Assembly (NCBI GenBank): GCA_949358305.1
Contig: OX442317.1
Coordinates: 6,764,186 to 6,824,185, forward strand
DNA from: Strigamia acuminata
Lineage: Eukaryota > Arthropoda > Chilopoda > Geophilomorpha > Linotaeniidae
Length of the DNA: 60,000 bases
Direction of reading: 5' to 3'
Shown here: positions 1 to 10,622 of the stretch, in pieces
How the letters are laid out: the number at the start of each line of letters is the position of its first letter
Numbering within the stretch: the first letter of the stretch is position 1
The notes under the pieces: generated by a model
Databases searched by the model: none
Told to the model about the DNA's origin: nothing
What the model saw: only the letters and a program-made list of their open reading frames with translations
Made by a program: the position numbers and the translations under genes

Positions 1-15
1 AACTTCTTTTTAGCA

Positions 16-96
16 GCGCCATCTGATGGCGATATTTTAGTTCGTGACACCGCCACTAGATGGCGCAACGAACTGTTTTAGCACCATCTGGTGGCA
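16..96. promoter_or_regulatory. Three near-palindromic CTCF-like sites
   Basis: Three similar sites occur at 16-31 (GCGCCATCTGATGGCG), 51-66 (CGCCACTAGATGGCGC) and 81-96 (GCACCATCTGGTGGCA), spaced 30-35 bp apart. Each is an imperfect palindrome built on CCATCT/AGATGG. The middle site resembles the arthropod CTCF consensus (CCACTAGATGGCGC, from memory). They end about 20 bp before the satellite array begins. Seen: the repeated motif. Inferred: insulator or boundary binding. They could instead be part of a short unrelated repeat. Confidence 0.35.
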
Positions 97-116
97 ATGT
101 CAAGACCTAATAAAAA

Positions 117-3100
117 TTCGGCCGATAACTCGGCAACGGAGCGAGATGGACCTATAAATGTGATAATTAATCGATTTTTTGGCTCATTTCGCATCAGTTG
201 GGCCTATTTTCAGCACTTTTTCAATTTTGACCAATTTTGACAAAAAAGCAAAGGCTAACCTATGGAGAAATGGCCAAAATCGGCCAAAAATTTGGAAATG
301 CCAATAACTAGCGGAATCGACGTGAAATGACGTGAAAAACCGTTTAAATATCACATGAGTATGCCTATCTGGCTCCGTTGCGGAGCTACGGCCGACAAAC
401 CAGAGGAAAAGTCTTTGGAGAAGTCTGTTTTCGGCCGATAACTCGGCAACGGAGCGAGATGGACCTATAAATGTGATAATTAATCGATTTTTTGGCTCAT
501 TTCGCATCAGTTGGGCCTATTTTCAGCACTTTTTCAATTTTGACCAATTTTGACAAAAAAGCAAAGGCTAACCTATGGAGAAATGGCCAAAATCGGCCAA
601 AAATTTGGAAATGCCAATAACTAGCGGAATCGACGTGAAATGACGTGAAAAACCGTTTAAATATCACATGAGTATGCCTATCTGGCTCCGTTGCGGAGCT
701 ACGGCCGACAAACCAGAGGAAAAGTCTTTGGAGAAGTCTGTTTTCGGCCGATAACTCGGCAACGGAGCGAGATGGACCTATAAATGTGATAATTAATCGA
801 TTTTTTGGCTCATTTCGCATCAGTTGGGCCTATTTTCAGCACTTTTTCAATTTTGACCAATTTTGACAAAAAAGCAAAGGCTAACCTATGGAGAAATGGC
901 CAAAATCGGCCAAAAATTTGGAAATGCCAATAACTAGCGGAATCGACGTGAAATGACGTGAAAAACCGTTTAAATATCACATGAGTATGCCTATCTGGCT
1001 CCGTTGCGGAGCTACAGCCGACAAACCAGAGGAAAAGTCTTTGGAGAAGTCTGTTTTCGGCCGATAACTCGGCAACGGAGCGAGATGGACCTATAAATGT
1101 GATAATTAATCGATTTTTTGGCTCATTTCGCATCAGTTGGGCCTATTTTCAGCACTTTTTCAATTTTGACCAATTTTGACAAAAAAGCAAAGGCTAACCT
1201 ATGGAGAAATGGCCAAAATCGGCCAAAAATTTGGAAATGCCAATAACTAGCGGAATCGACGTGAAATGACGTGAAAAACCGTTTAAATATCACATGAGTA
1301 TGCCTATCTGGCTCCGTTGCGGATCTACGGCCGACAAACCAGAGGAAAAGTCTTTGGAGAAGTCTGTTTTCGGCCGATAACTCGGCAACGGAGCGAGATG
1401 GACCTATAAATGTGATAATTAATCGATTTTTTGGCTCATTTCGCATCAGTTGGGCCTATTTTCAGCACTTTTTCAATTTTGACCAATTTTGACAAAAAAG
1501 CAAAGGCTAACCTATGGAGAAATGGCCAAAATCGGCCAAAAATTTGGAAATGCCAATAACTAGCGGAATCGACGTGAAATGACGTGAAAAACCGTTTAAA
1601 TATCACATGAGTATGCCTATCTGGCTCCGTTGCGGAGCTACGGCCGACAAACCAGAGGAAAAGTCTTTGGAGAAGTCTGTTTTCGGCCGATAACTCGGCA
1701 ACGGAGCGAGATGGACCTATAAATGTGATAATTAATCGATTTTTTGGCTCATTTCGCATCAGTTGGGCCTATTTTCAGCACTTTTTCAATTTTGACCAAT
1801 TTTGACAAAAAAGCAAAGGCTAACCTATGGAGAAATGGCCAAAATCGGCCAAAAATTTGGAAATGCCAATAACTAGCGGAATCGACGTGAAATGACGTGA
1901 AAAACCGTTTAAATATCACATGAGTATGCCTATCTGGCTCCGTTGCGGAGCTACGGCCGACAAACCAGAGGAAAAGTCTTTGGAGAAGTCTGTTTTCGGC
2001 CGATAACTCGGCAACGGAGCGAGATGGACCTATAAATGTGATAATTAATCGATTTTTTGGCTCATTTCGCATCAGTTGGGCCTATTTTCAGCACTTTTTC
2101 AATTTTGACCAATTTTGACAAAAAAGCAAAGGCTAACCTATGGAGAAATGGCCAAAATCGGCCAAAAATTTGGAAATGCCAATAACTAGCGGAATCGACG
2201 TGAAATGACGTGAAAAACCGTTTAAATATCACATGAGTATGCCTATCTGGCTCCGTTGCGGAGCTACAGCCGACAAACCAGAGGAAAAGTCTTTGGAGAA
2301 GTCTGTTTTCGGCCGATAACTCGGCAACGGAGCGAGATGGACCTATAAATGTGATAATTAATCGATTTTTTGGCTCATTTCGCATCAGTTGGGCCTATTT
2401 TCAGCACTTTTTCAATTTTGACCAATTTTGACAAAAAAGCAAAGGCTAACCTATGGAGAAATGGCCAAAATCGGCCAAAAATTTGGAAATGCCAATAACT
2501 AGCGGAATCGACGTGAAATGACGTGAAAAACCGTTTAAATATCACATGAGTATGCCTATCTGGCTCCGTTGCGGATCTACGGCCGACAAACCAGAGGAAA
2601 AGTCTTTGGAGAAGTCTGTTTTCGGCCGATAACTCGGCAACGGAGCGAGATGGACCTATAAATGTGATAATTAATCGATTTTTTGGCTCATTTCGCATCA
2701 GTTGGGCCTATTTTCAGCACTTTTTCAATTTTGACCAATTTTGACAAAAAAGCAAAGGCTAACCTATGGAGAAATGGCCAAAATCGGCCAAAAATTTGGA
2801 AATGCCAATAACTAGCGGAATCGACGTGAAATGACGTGAAAAACCGTTTAAATATCACATGAGTATGCCTATCTGGCTCCGTTGCGGAGCTACGGCCGAC
2901 AAACCAGAGGAAAAGTCTTTGGAGAAGTCTGTTTTCGGCCGATAACTCGGCAACGGAGCGAGATGGACCTATAAATGTGATAATTAATCGATTTTTTGGC
3001 TCATTTCGCATCAGTTGGGCCTATTTCAGCACTTTTTCAATTTTGGCCAATTTTGACAAAAAAGCAAAAGCTATGGAGAAATGGCCAAAATCGGCCAAAA

Positions 3101-3341
3101 ATTTGGAAATGCCAATAACTAGCGGAATCGACGTGAAATGACGTGAAAAACCGTTTAAATATCACATGAGTATGCCTATCTGGCTTCGTTGCGGAGCTAC
3201 GGCCGACAAACCAGAGGAAAAGTCTTTGGAGAAGTCTGTTTTCGGCCGATAACTCGGCAACGGAGCGAGATGGACCTATAAAGGCCAAAATCGGCCAAAA
3301 ATGGGAAAATGCCAAAAACTAGCGGAATCGACGTGAATTGA
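117..3341. repeat. Satellite array, 313-bp unit, about 10 copies
   Basis: The segment starting gccgataact at 121 recurs at 434, 747, 1060, 1373, 1686, 1999, 2312, 2625 and 2938, exactly 313 bp apart. Units are almost identical, so the array is young or actively homogenised. A G-to-A change at 1016 recurs at 2268, and a G-to-T change at 1324 recurs at 2576. Both pairs are 1252 bp apart, which is a four-unit higher-order repeat. The tenth unit (2938-3250) has small deletions. A last fragment (3251-3341) has lost its middle and fades into unique sequence. Each unit holds a 107-codon minus-strand frame, but 313 is not a multiple of 3, adjacent frames overlap by 11 nt and there is no codon-type conservation. 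I treat it as non-coding. Confidence 0.97.
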
Positions 3342-4598
3342 CATGACACCTACCCCACTGGAGCCTGCCAGAACAGCAATTCTACTAAATGTCTAAAGCA
3401 GAAACCCACATCATTTATCACAATTTGATTTCCCACTAGAGTGCAAAAGAAAAATCCTTGGGTCCTGCTTGGTTAGGAGATAAAGAGGTAAAAATGCTGC
3501 GATGGAACGATATTCCTGTTGACCAAAGCATCTGTTAGATCCCAACCCAATGTATGATTTGAGGTTTTATCTGTGAACCGCTACGCCTCAGTTAATTCAT
3601 TCCAACTTATTTTGACGTCTGCGTAAAATACGGAATGATCATGGGCACTGGCTGCGTATTAGGCATCCAAGGCACTGCTGCATGGAGGCTTTGAATAAAA
3701 TGGAACAATGTTTGATCAAGTATGGACGAAAACCTGTGTTTCTGCAATAAAACTAATCTGTAGAGAAAATCTTAGAAAACTTAGTGCATAGGCCTGGTAA
3801 AAGTAATTAAATCCCACAAAAAAGGCAGAAATAATAAAAACATTCCATAAAACGGTTGGATACTCAAGATATTAGTGTAAAAGTTTCACTCTTAGTCTTA
3901 TGCTCAATAGTTTTTAATCCTCAGACAAAAATCTGCAAATATTGTCTACACACTTTTTTGCAAGAACAAACTATGATACAAGTTTTTTTTGAACGGATCT
4001 GTAAATTGTCTTTATATTTTGTAAAAAGAAATCAAGTCGTCAACTTTTTGTCAGCAGTCCTGTTTGGTTCAGTACATATACGATAAATCCCTGTTCTGTA
4101 ACAGCAGTTAATAGGAAATCTTATCATCATCATCATCATAAAGATAAATTTGGACGTGAAGAATCTTGTAAAGCTGTATGATAATTGCCTTACAAAGTCT
4201 CTGGAATTTTAAAAACCAACAAATACACCTTTCCTTTGTACACGTCGTCGTCTCTTTGAAAATAATTGTTTCTCACGAAGCTTGTCTGGGATGTCTTAGT
4301 TGTGCTTATATTATACACCAATGTCACTTCTCACACACAGTATTTTTCACTATATCATCTGTAATAGAAGACCGGTTTCCACAGAAAACATTTTAGCTGC
4401 CTGTTATCCACAGATTTTAAGTCAAATAGTCTTTCCTATTGGTGGTATTTGTTTTAATTTGTGGTCGGTAAAGAAAGTTGTTTCGTTAATTTACTTTTGT
4501 TGTTACGAGGAAAAAAGTTGCTGTCGGTACGTAGGTTTCTTCTAAAGAGAGTCACTGGATAGATTGGAGATAAGTTGCAACAGCGACGTTCAATTTTG
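3342..4598. other. Flank between satellite and Dpr stop; includes probable 3' UTR
   Basis: No gene is recognised here. Because the Dpr-like gene ends at 4599 on the minus strand, at least the upper part should be its 3' UTR. A minus-strand ATTAAA (plus-strand tttaat, 4453-4458), about 145 nt after the stop, is a possible poly(A) signal. There is a short (TCA)n run at about 4124-4140. Plus-strand frames of 70-80 codons in this stretch show no family resemblance and are ignored. Confidence 0.4.
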
Positions 4599-4723
4599 TC
4601 ACCTTAGACCAAAGTACATGGTGCTGATATAGATTAGAAGTCCCATTACCAAGTCAGACATGCGTGATGTTGTCAAATATCCCCTTGCTTTGCCGTAGTC
4701 TTGCATTGCAGCTGGCTTTTCAC
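4599..4723 (-). CDS. Dpr-like gene, last coding exon (C-terminus)
   Basis: This small exon is too short to stand out as an ORF. On the minus strand a tttctag acceptor (intron side 4724-4730) is followed by GT, which completes the Gly codon begun in the previous exon. The reading then goes NG|EKPAAMQ..., ending LIYISTMYFGLR and TGA at 4601-4599. The NGE(K/H)PAAMQ segment after Ig2 is a hallmark of Dpr proteins. The last ~18 residues (SDLVMGLLIYISTMYFGLR) are hydrophobic with a short basic end, which fits a GPI-attachment signal or a terminal membrane segment. Dpr proteins are cell-surface recognition molecules that pair with DIP receptors in neural wiring. The exon adds 40 residues, and its phase matches the exon at 12966-13265 exactly. 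Seen: splice site, motif and stop. Known: family role. Inferred: membrane anchoring. Confidence 0.88.
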
Positions 4724-6574
4724 CTAGAAATAAAAAAAATATATAAATTAATTAAAAATTAGTAATCAGTAATTTTTCTCAGCTTGAAAGAAAAAGTGGA
4801 ATTTATGTAACACATAATTGTATTTAAAAAAAAAATCATTCTAAGTACCATAATCGCACTAAGCCATGAATAAAACAAAACAAGTGTTAAATCGGGGGAA
4901 CATGTAGTTAAATACCCTTCAAATCCTTTGCATCACAACCAGATTGTTGGCCACACCTTATCAGACTTTCATTAAAGAGCTTAACCACAAGCCTGTGGTG
5001 GTCATCCTGTTATTAGGTGATCATTATAACTCACTTGGAGAAACATTGCACATTTTTTCTCCATTTTCCGGTATCTAGCGACAAATTGAGTGAATTAATC
5101 ACCGAAAACCTCTGATCGCCATCTACTGTCAATAAAGCAGGCATGCGAAACAAGATATTTATGGATGCCATAAAGCTAGAAATCAGCCCATCTACAAAAA
5201 AAACGACAATAGGTATATCTTATATTTACTAATATTTAAAAAAATAAAATGTAAATCAGAACATGATGATAAATAACTTCCATAAAATAAAAATAAAATT
5301 GGAACTGACTTCCATGACAAACGATCTGTCAAAGCGAGTCGGCAATTATATCAAAAGATTGAACGCGTCATTTTGGCTCCGTATGCTCATTTTTCTTTTC
5401 TTATTTTTTTCCATATTAAGTTGTTTTGTACGAGAAAATATCAATCTCCTAAAATGCACTCGTGGTAGTCACTATTTTGAAGGTACAAAACCATAAGAAA
5501 TGTTGTTTCTGTAATTAATCATCACTGCGTGTCATTTTTTTGCGGTATAATTTGCAGTGCATGAAAAGTAAAAAGCTATTTTAATAAAGTAAATTCAAAT
5601 TGCTGATGTAGCATTGAAGCGCTTTTACCATGGACGTGTAAAAAAAACCGTCAAAAAATCACCCGGGCGAGCAGCCAAAATAAGGAAAAAGTAATGCAAG
5701 AATTCAAAGATTGGTGAAATCTGGGCGACACTTTTCAAGGCGCCTGTCACGCTGAAGAAAGGTCACGGAACACTTCCAAAATTCATGAAAATCGTTTTGG
5801 ATCGTCTGTCTCTCTAGTACACATGAATCAGGGGGTGATAAGATAAATCACCGGGCTACTGCAACTTGTATACCTGAATGGACGATAAGAGAGATTGATG
5901 ACATTTTTATTAAAACAGACTCACAACTTACTTGTTTTATAACTGAAAATATATCACTTTAGTTTTTTAATTGAGCATTCATGCAATTTTGTCTCCCTCT
6001 GAATTTAATTTAATTTTTTTTTTATCATTACGGCCAAACTTGGATTTATGATCCTCGAATGTCAGTCGCAGCCAATGTGCTGATTGGTAGTCGAAGAAAT
6101 GCTTTGCTTTTCATACATTGGTGAAAGGCAAATTTTGTTTAGCACCAACAGATGTCAGCACTGACTACTTGGTGCCTCAAATCTCGGCAGCAGTTTGCAC
6201 ACTGATTATAGTAAACAACAAAAATATTACGGAGTATTTGATTAAACTACTTTAAAAGATTAAATATTTTTACACGTTAACTTCACAACACGCCAGAGTG
6301 GATTCAAAAGATTATTTTTCATCCAGAACTCAAAATCCAAACATTATAAAGGACTACCAATAAGAAAATAAATGTTAATGTCTTAAGATTAAGAGCCTTT
6401 GTTCAGGTATTCATTCTTGTGGGAAAAGACGATAAAAAGCAGTAATAAATCAAAAGGAACTCGAGTTCCCACATCCACTTTCCAACTTCATTTCACCGTT
6501 TATAAATCAAATAACTTTTTTTTCTTATTTTATAATTTAAAAGAAAAAAAGAAAAAAAATTCATAATTAATAAT

Positions 6575-6745
6575 CGTACAAATAATAATAAACAATAACA
6601 ATAAATAATAATAAGTAACAATAATAAATCATAACCCAAATAATAAACGAACGATAAAATTCCAACAAATCACAATAACGGTAGATAAATGATAAAAAAA
6701 AAAATAACAAAAATCCGAAATAATGACAACAATGTAGTAATAATA
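6575..6745. repeat. AAT/AAC-rich low-complexity stretch
   Basis: Imperfect repeats of AATAAT, AACAAT and AATAAC run through this segment, with almost no G. This is simple-sequence decay inside the Dpr intron, and no function is evident. Confidence 0.7.
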
Positions 6746-9251
6746 ATCAATTACAGTAATCACATTACTACTATTTTACGACATAAGCAAACTGTCAGCT
6801 TTCACGCCTCATCTTTTTAGAGTACATCTTTTGATGTGTGCTCTTCATATTCCATCTCATAATGCTCGTTAAAACTATTTATAATCCCTAAGCATAAATT
6901 ATTAGCCAATTTGTTGACATAATTAATCAGTTCTTGTTTGTATACTGCATGAAAAGACGAAAAGTTGAAGCATCATCAGTTTTGTCTACTTCCACAACTT
7001 AATTTGTTTACTAACCTACAAATCTTGGATTATCCTCGCGACCACATGTCAAATACTATGAAGAAAAAAATAATGATTTCCCTTTTCCTAGTGCATAAGA
7101 TACAGAAACAGTTCTGAAATTAAACCTTTTAGCAAACAAGAAATTGACTTTTCCAACAGTTTTATCTTTATTGGCTTCTAATAAAGCAGACTTGTGTGTC
7201 AGCCATGTCTTGTAGGAATCGAATGTGGATTACATCAATTCTCATTAACGTAGAATTTTTAGATTCGATTTTAGAAATAAAAAAAAACCAAAAACAAATA
7301 AAAGATTCAAGCATTTCCAACCCTCGTGCAATGAATAAAAATTGCGGCATTAGGTAGAATTGCATTGCATTCATATAAACCAAACGTGTTTGCTCCTTTA
7401 TGCTCAATAGAATCGAGTAATGTGAAAATCACAGGTGACAGTTGACTCTCACCTCCTCTAGGCACCTTTTTAATCACATTTCATTTGATTAATCAACATC
7501 TCGTGTTTACCAGAATTTAGTTAGAAAAGTTCAGGGCCTGAATTTCGCCAGAGAGGCGCAATGTCATTTAATATTGATACTAAACTCAGCACCCCAATTG
7601 ACGCGTTTAAATTCTAATTTCAAAAAGTAAAGTACATTTATTGCAAATTTAGCTAAAGTGCGTTCTCCGCAATTACAAGTGGATTTTCCATTAGATTCCC
7701 TTCATCTCTCACTGTTCCCTTAATGGTTCAATTGGCCATTTATCACAAACTCTTTTTTTTTTTAGTTAGGTACCTTATTTGACTGAAGCATTAGCCAATA
7801 TCTACACTGACGATTTCATTGCAACTAGAGACGACAAATGCACTGTTAGTTTTGCTTTGCACGGATAATCTACTTGCACAGCTGTTGCTGTTTTCCAGTT
7901 CTCATAAACCAAGAAAAAAATTGCCAAGTTCCTTGTATACTCCCTCTACACTGTTAAAGTTTCTTTTCTTCAAAACCTTGTCAGATATCAGAACCAATCA
8001 GTGTAATATTTATAACATAAACGTATTACGCTTTAAAGATTTAAAATTTCATACATTGAACATTTAGTTGTCGTAAAGAAAGTCATTTTACTTTTGTTGG
8101 TGCTGTCTTTAAACTAAAGTACCAAAAAAATAACATTAACGTATAGTTTTGGAAGATGGCAAAACAACAGATGTTCCAATGACGAATCCTGTTCTTAAAA
8201 GTAATACAAAAAAATAAACATTTTGTAGATACAAACCCAAACAGTTATTTTTTACCCAGCTGTAAACTAGCTGTAAAAACAAGAAATCAGTTTAATTTTA
8301 ACCAATTTCTTCTAAAATAATACACTACACAGTATTCATTCATTCAAATCATGTATGAAATTAGAATAAAGTACCATTAACTTGTAAACCTTACCACCTG
8401 TCGTATCATTTTATTCCCGACCCTCGAGTGTTAAAAATTACAAAAACCAACTTGATAACCCTGTAAATACTAATGCTATACATATCCTACGATTAATTTA
8501 AGCACTTTGTTGTAACTAGATCCCAGTTTTCTAGAGAAATCCTTTCCTCACAGGAGAATGTAAGAATTAGCATAAATATCCAAGAGAACAAGAATTACAA
8601 AATTTAGGTTTGTACGTCCACTGTCTCAGAAGCAATTCCTCACACTATAGCTTTTCAATGATAATATTATTTTACTTCTCTGCTTTCCACACTCGGCCGA
8701 ATTGACACGAATTGACGTTATTTTGTTGAAAAAACTAACTAGACTTCTCATTAAAATGACGTCATTTGCTGCTTTGCACGGAAGGCAGCAAAGTGAAAAA
8801 AATTGAACGCACCTAATGATCAGGATTTTAATAAGGAAAAGGTACCCGCAGCAATCCATGTCTTCGTTGTTTAATAATAATACACCTTTAAACTTTAAAA
8901 TAGACTGAACACTGCAAAAATGATGATGAAACTTGACAAACTTTTTCCACAAAGTTCTTCCAAGTGAATTACATTCATGTTTCAAAGAATAATAAGTAAA
9001 ATGAAATGTTAACATCAAAATATGAACGATCAATCAATCAATCTCTTTCCTCTATTTACGTCGCTTTTGCCATTCAGTTTGTTTGTTGTGAAATACGTTT
9101 CCCAAAGCAAAAAACATGATTGTGTCGCATAGAAGAAAAAAAGACCTACCACAAGAGGGCAACTTTTATTACTGTTATTAAGTGCCATTGTGCTTCACCA
9201 GAGACTACTACCTACTCTCCTCACTCTCAATAATAAAATCATTGAGAAGGG

Positions 9252-9257
9252 TATAAA
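9252..9257 (+). promoter_or_regulatory. Possible TATA box for the nested mini-gene
   Basis: TATAAA at 9252-9257 lies about 30 bp before an initiator-like TTAGTG (9281-9286) and about 85 bp before the candidate ATG at 9341. This spacing suits a TATA promoter with a ~58-nt 5' UTR. In AT-rich DNA a TATAAA alone is weak evidence; the arrangement is what makes it worth listing. Confidence 0.25.
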
Positions 9258-9340
9258 GCAATATTAAACTAGCTTCTGCCTTAGTGAAACAGCTAAAAAA
9301 AAATCATACTGCTAACTTAGTCTCTCCATTATCATCCACC

Positions 9341-9517
9341 ATGCCTATATTCATCAATGGCTATACTCGAGTTAACACAACAAAAGACTTCAACGCTCGT
9401 CCCAGTTTGTTTGGAACCATATCGCCAACAGAAAACTGTTTCAGGTAAGTGTCAACAACAAAACTGTTCATACAATACAATTTGTTGTTGTTTTTCAGTG
9501 TAGTCTTTGAGAAATAA
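9341..9517 (+). CDS. Possible nested two-exon mini-gene, 40 codons
   Basis: The ATG at 9341 sits in a good context (ccaccATGc). It opens a frame of 34 codons plus two bases (9341-9444) that ends at a consensus donor, CAG|GTAAGT. Without splicing, the frame stops two codons later. A 54-bp intron (9445-9498) ends in tttttcag, preceded by a T/G-rich tract. Splicing gives Ser-Val-Val-Phe-Glu-Lys and a TAA at 9515-9517, for 40 residues in total. The product starts MPIFINGYTRVNTTK and has no signal peptide, membrane segment or recognised domain. It would be nested in an intron of the Dpr-like gene on the opposite strand. The match of start context, donor, tiny intron and acceptor is suggestive, but the coding part is short. 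It could be chance, a degraded exon or a non-coding spliced RNA. Confidence 0.3.
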
Positions 9518-10576
9518 TAAGTCAGAGCAACAGTTGATGCATTGCATTACTCTAACTAAAATTTTTAATAATGATTACAACAACAAGAGTTGTTCGGTGT
9601 TAGCAAAAGTAGTTATGATTAAGTAGGTAAAATATGTCAGTAATTTGTTACTTGTTATGTTATTCATTAAAAAAAAACTACAACGAACCCTGAACCCCAG
9701 GACTACTAGTAGCTGCATTAACTGCATCAGCTGAAAATAAAAAAGGCAATTAAAGAAGAAGAAATTGTGCATTGTATGAGAATACATAAACTCCTCTTTT
9801 TCTTATCCCAACTGCTAAACTCCTCTACTTGTCAATATCTGTTGAATAGCTGCAAGCACACTCGCCTCTACCACACCCAATAGGGGTCTTACTAAGAAGA
9901 AATAGCAGCTTATCTGCTGCCACCATCTTTCCCTGAGGGATTTCAACATTGAAGCTTCTTTTTTTTCCTCCTTCGCTTCTATTCATCTGAATGCAGTTGC
10001 TTCAGTTGTCATAGGTCTGTGCTGATCGATTCAATTGCTTGAGGCCACAACAAGTGAATCCATGTCCATTTACGGACTGCAATATTTCACTTTTCTCTCC
10101 GAGAAAAAAAACGGTTTTAAAAAAACGCAGTTATCTGTTCAACTTCATTTCGTCCCTTTATAGTTTTTCAGCAGTCATAAAAATGGTATTCACATAAAAA
10201 TACTGGGGTATTGTATCTGTCTGCAATATTCCAAAGCAATTTCCACTAATTCTTGCCTAGATTTTTGGCAACAACTATCTATTTTTTTTTTAACAGGAAA
10301 GAGAAAATGCGAATTCTCTCAGGTTTACCATACTTCGTTAGATACAAGTCCTGAGCAGATGTTTCATTTTGAGGTTGGTGCAAACATGCTATTTTTCCCT
10401 TCAGCTAACGACACAGTGAAAACAGAACGGCTCATATTATCACTGCTCAGGTGATGTGGGAGTGGAAAGCTAATTAGAAAGAAAACAACCTCAAATCCTC
10501 CAATGTCGAGGCAGCGGAAGAACCGAGTCGGGAAAAAAATGCAAAGCAAAAAGTCTACAAGCACAGGGAAAAAGGA

Positions 10577-10584
<8 letters not shown>

Positions 10585-10619
<35 letters not shown>
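10585..10619. repeat. (AT)n microsatellite
   Basis: This is an uninterrupted AT dinucleotide run of about 17 copies, preceded by a poly(A)-rich stretch. Expect length polymorphism. Confidence 0.95.

Positions 10620-10622
<3 letters not shown>

Noticed and set aside
184-3315. Ten consecutive minus-strand frames of about 107 codons
   Set aside because: They are the same satellite unit read over and over. The period (313) is not a multiple of 3, the frames overlap by 11 nt, and variants do not favour synonymous sites. No promoter or domain is visible.
8626-9033. 135-codon minus-strand frame
   Set aside because: No motif or family resemblance was seen. Its length is within chance expectation, and it lies inside the Dpr intron.
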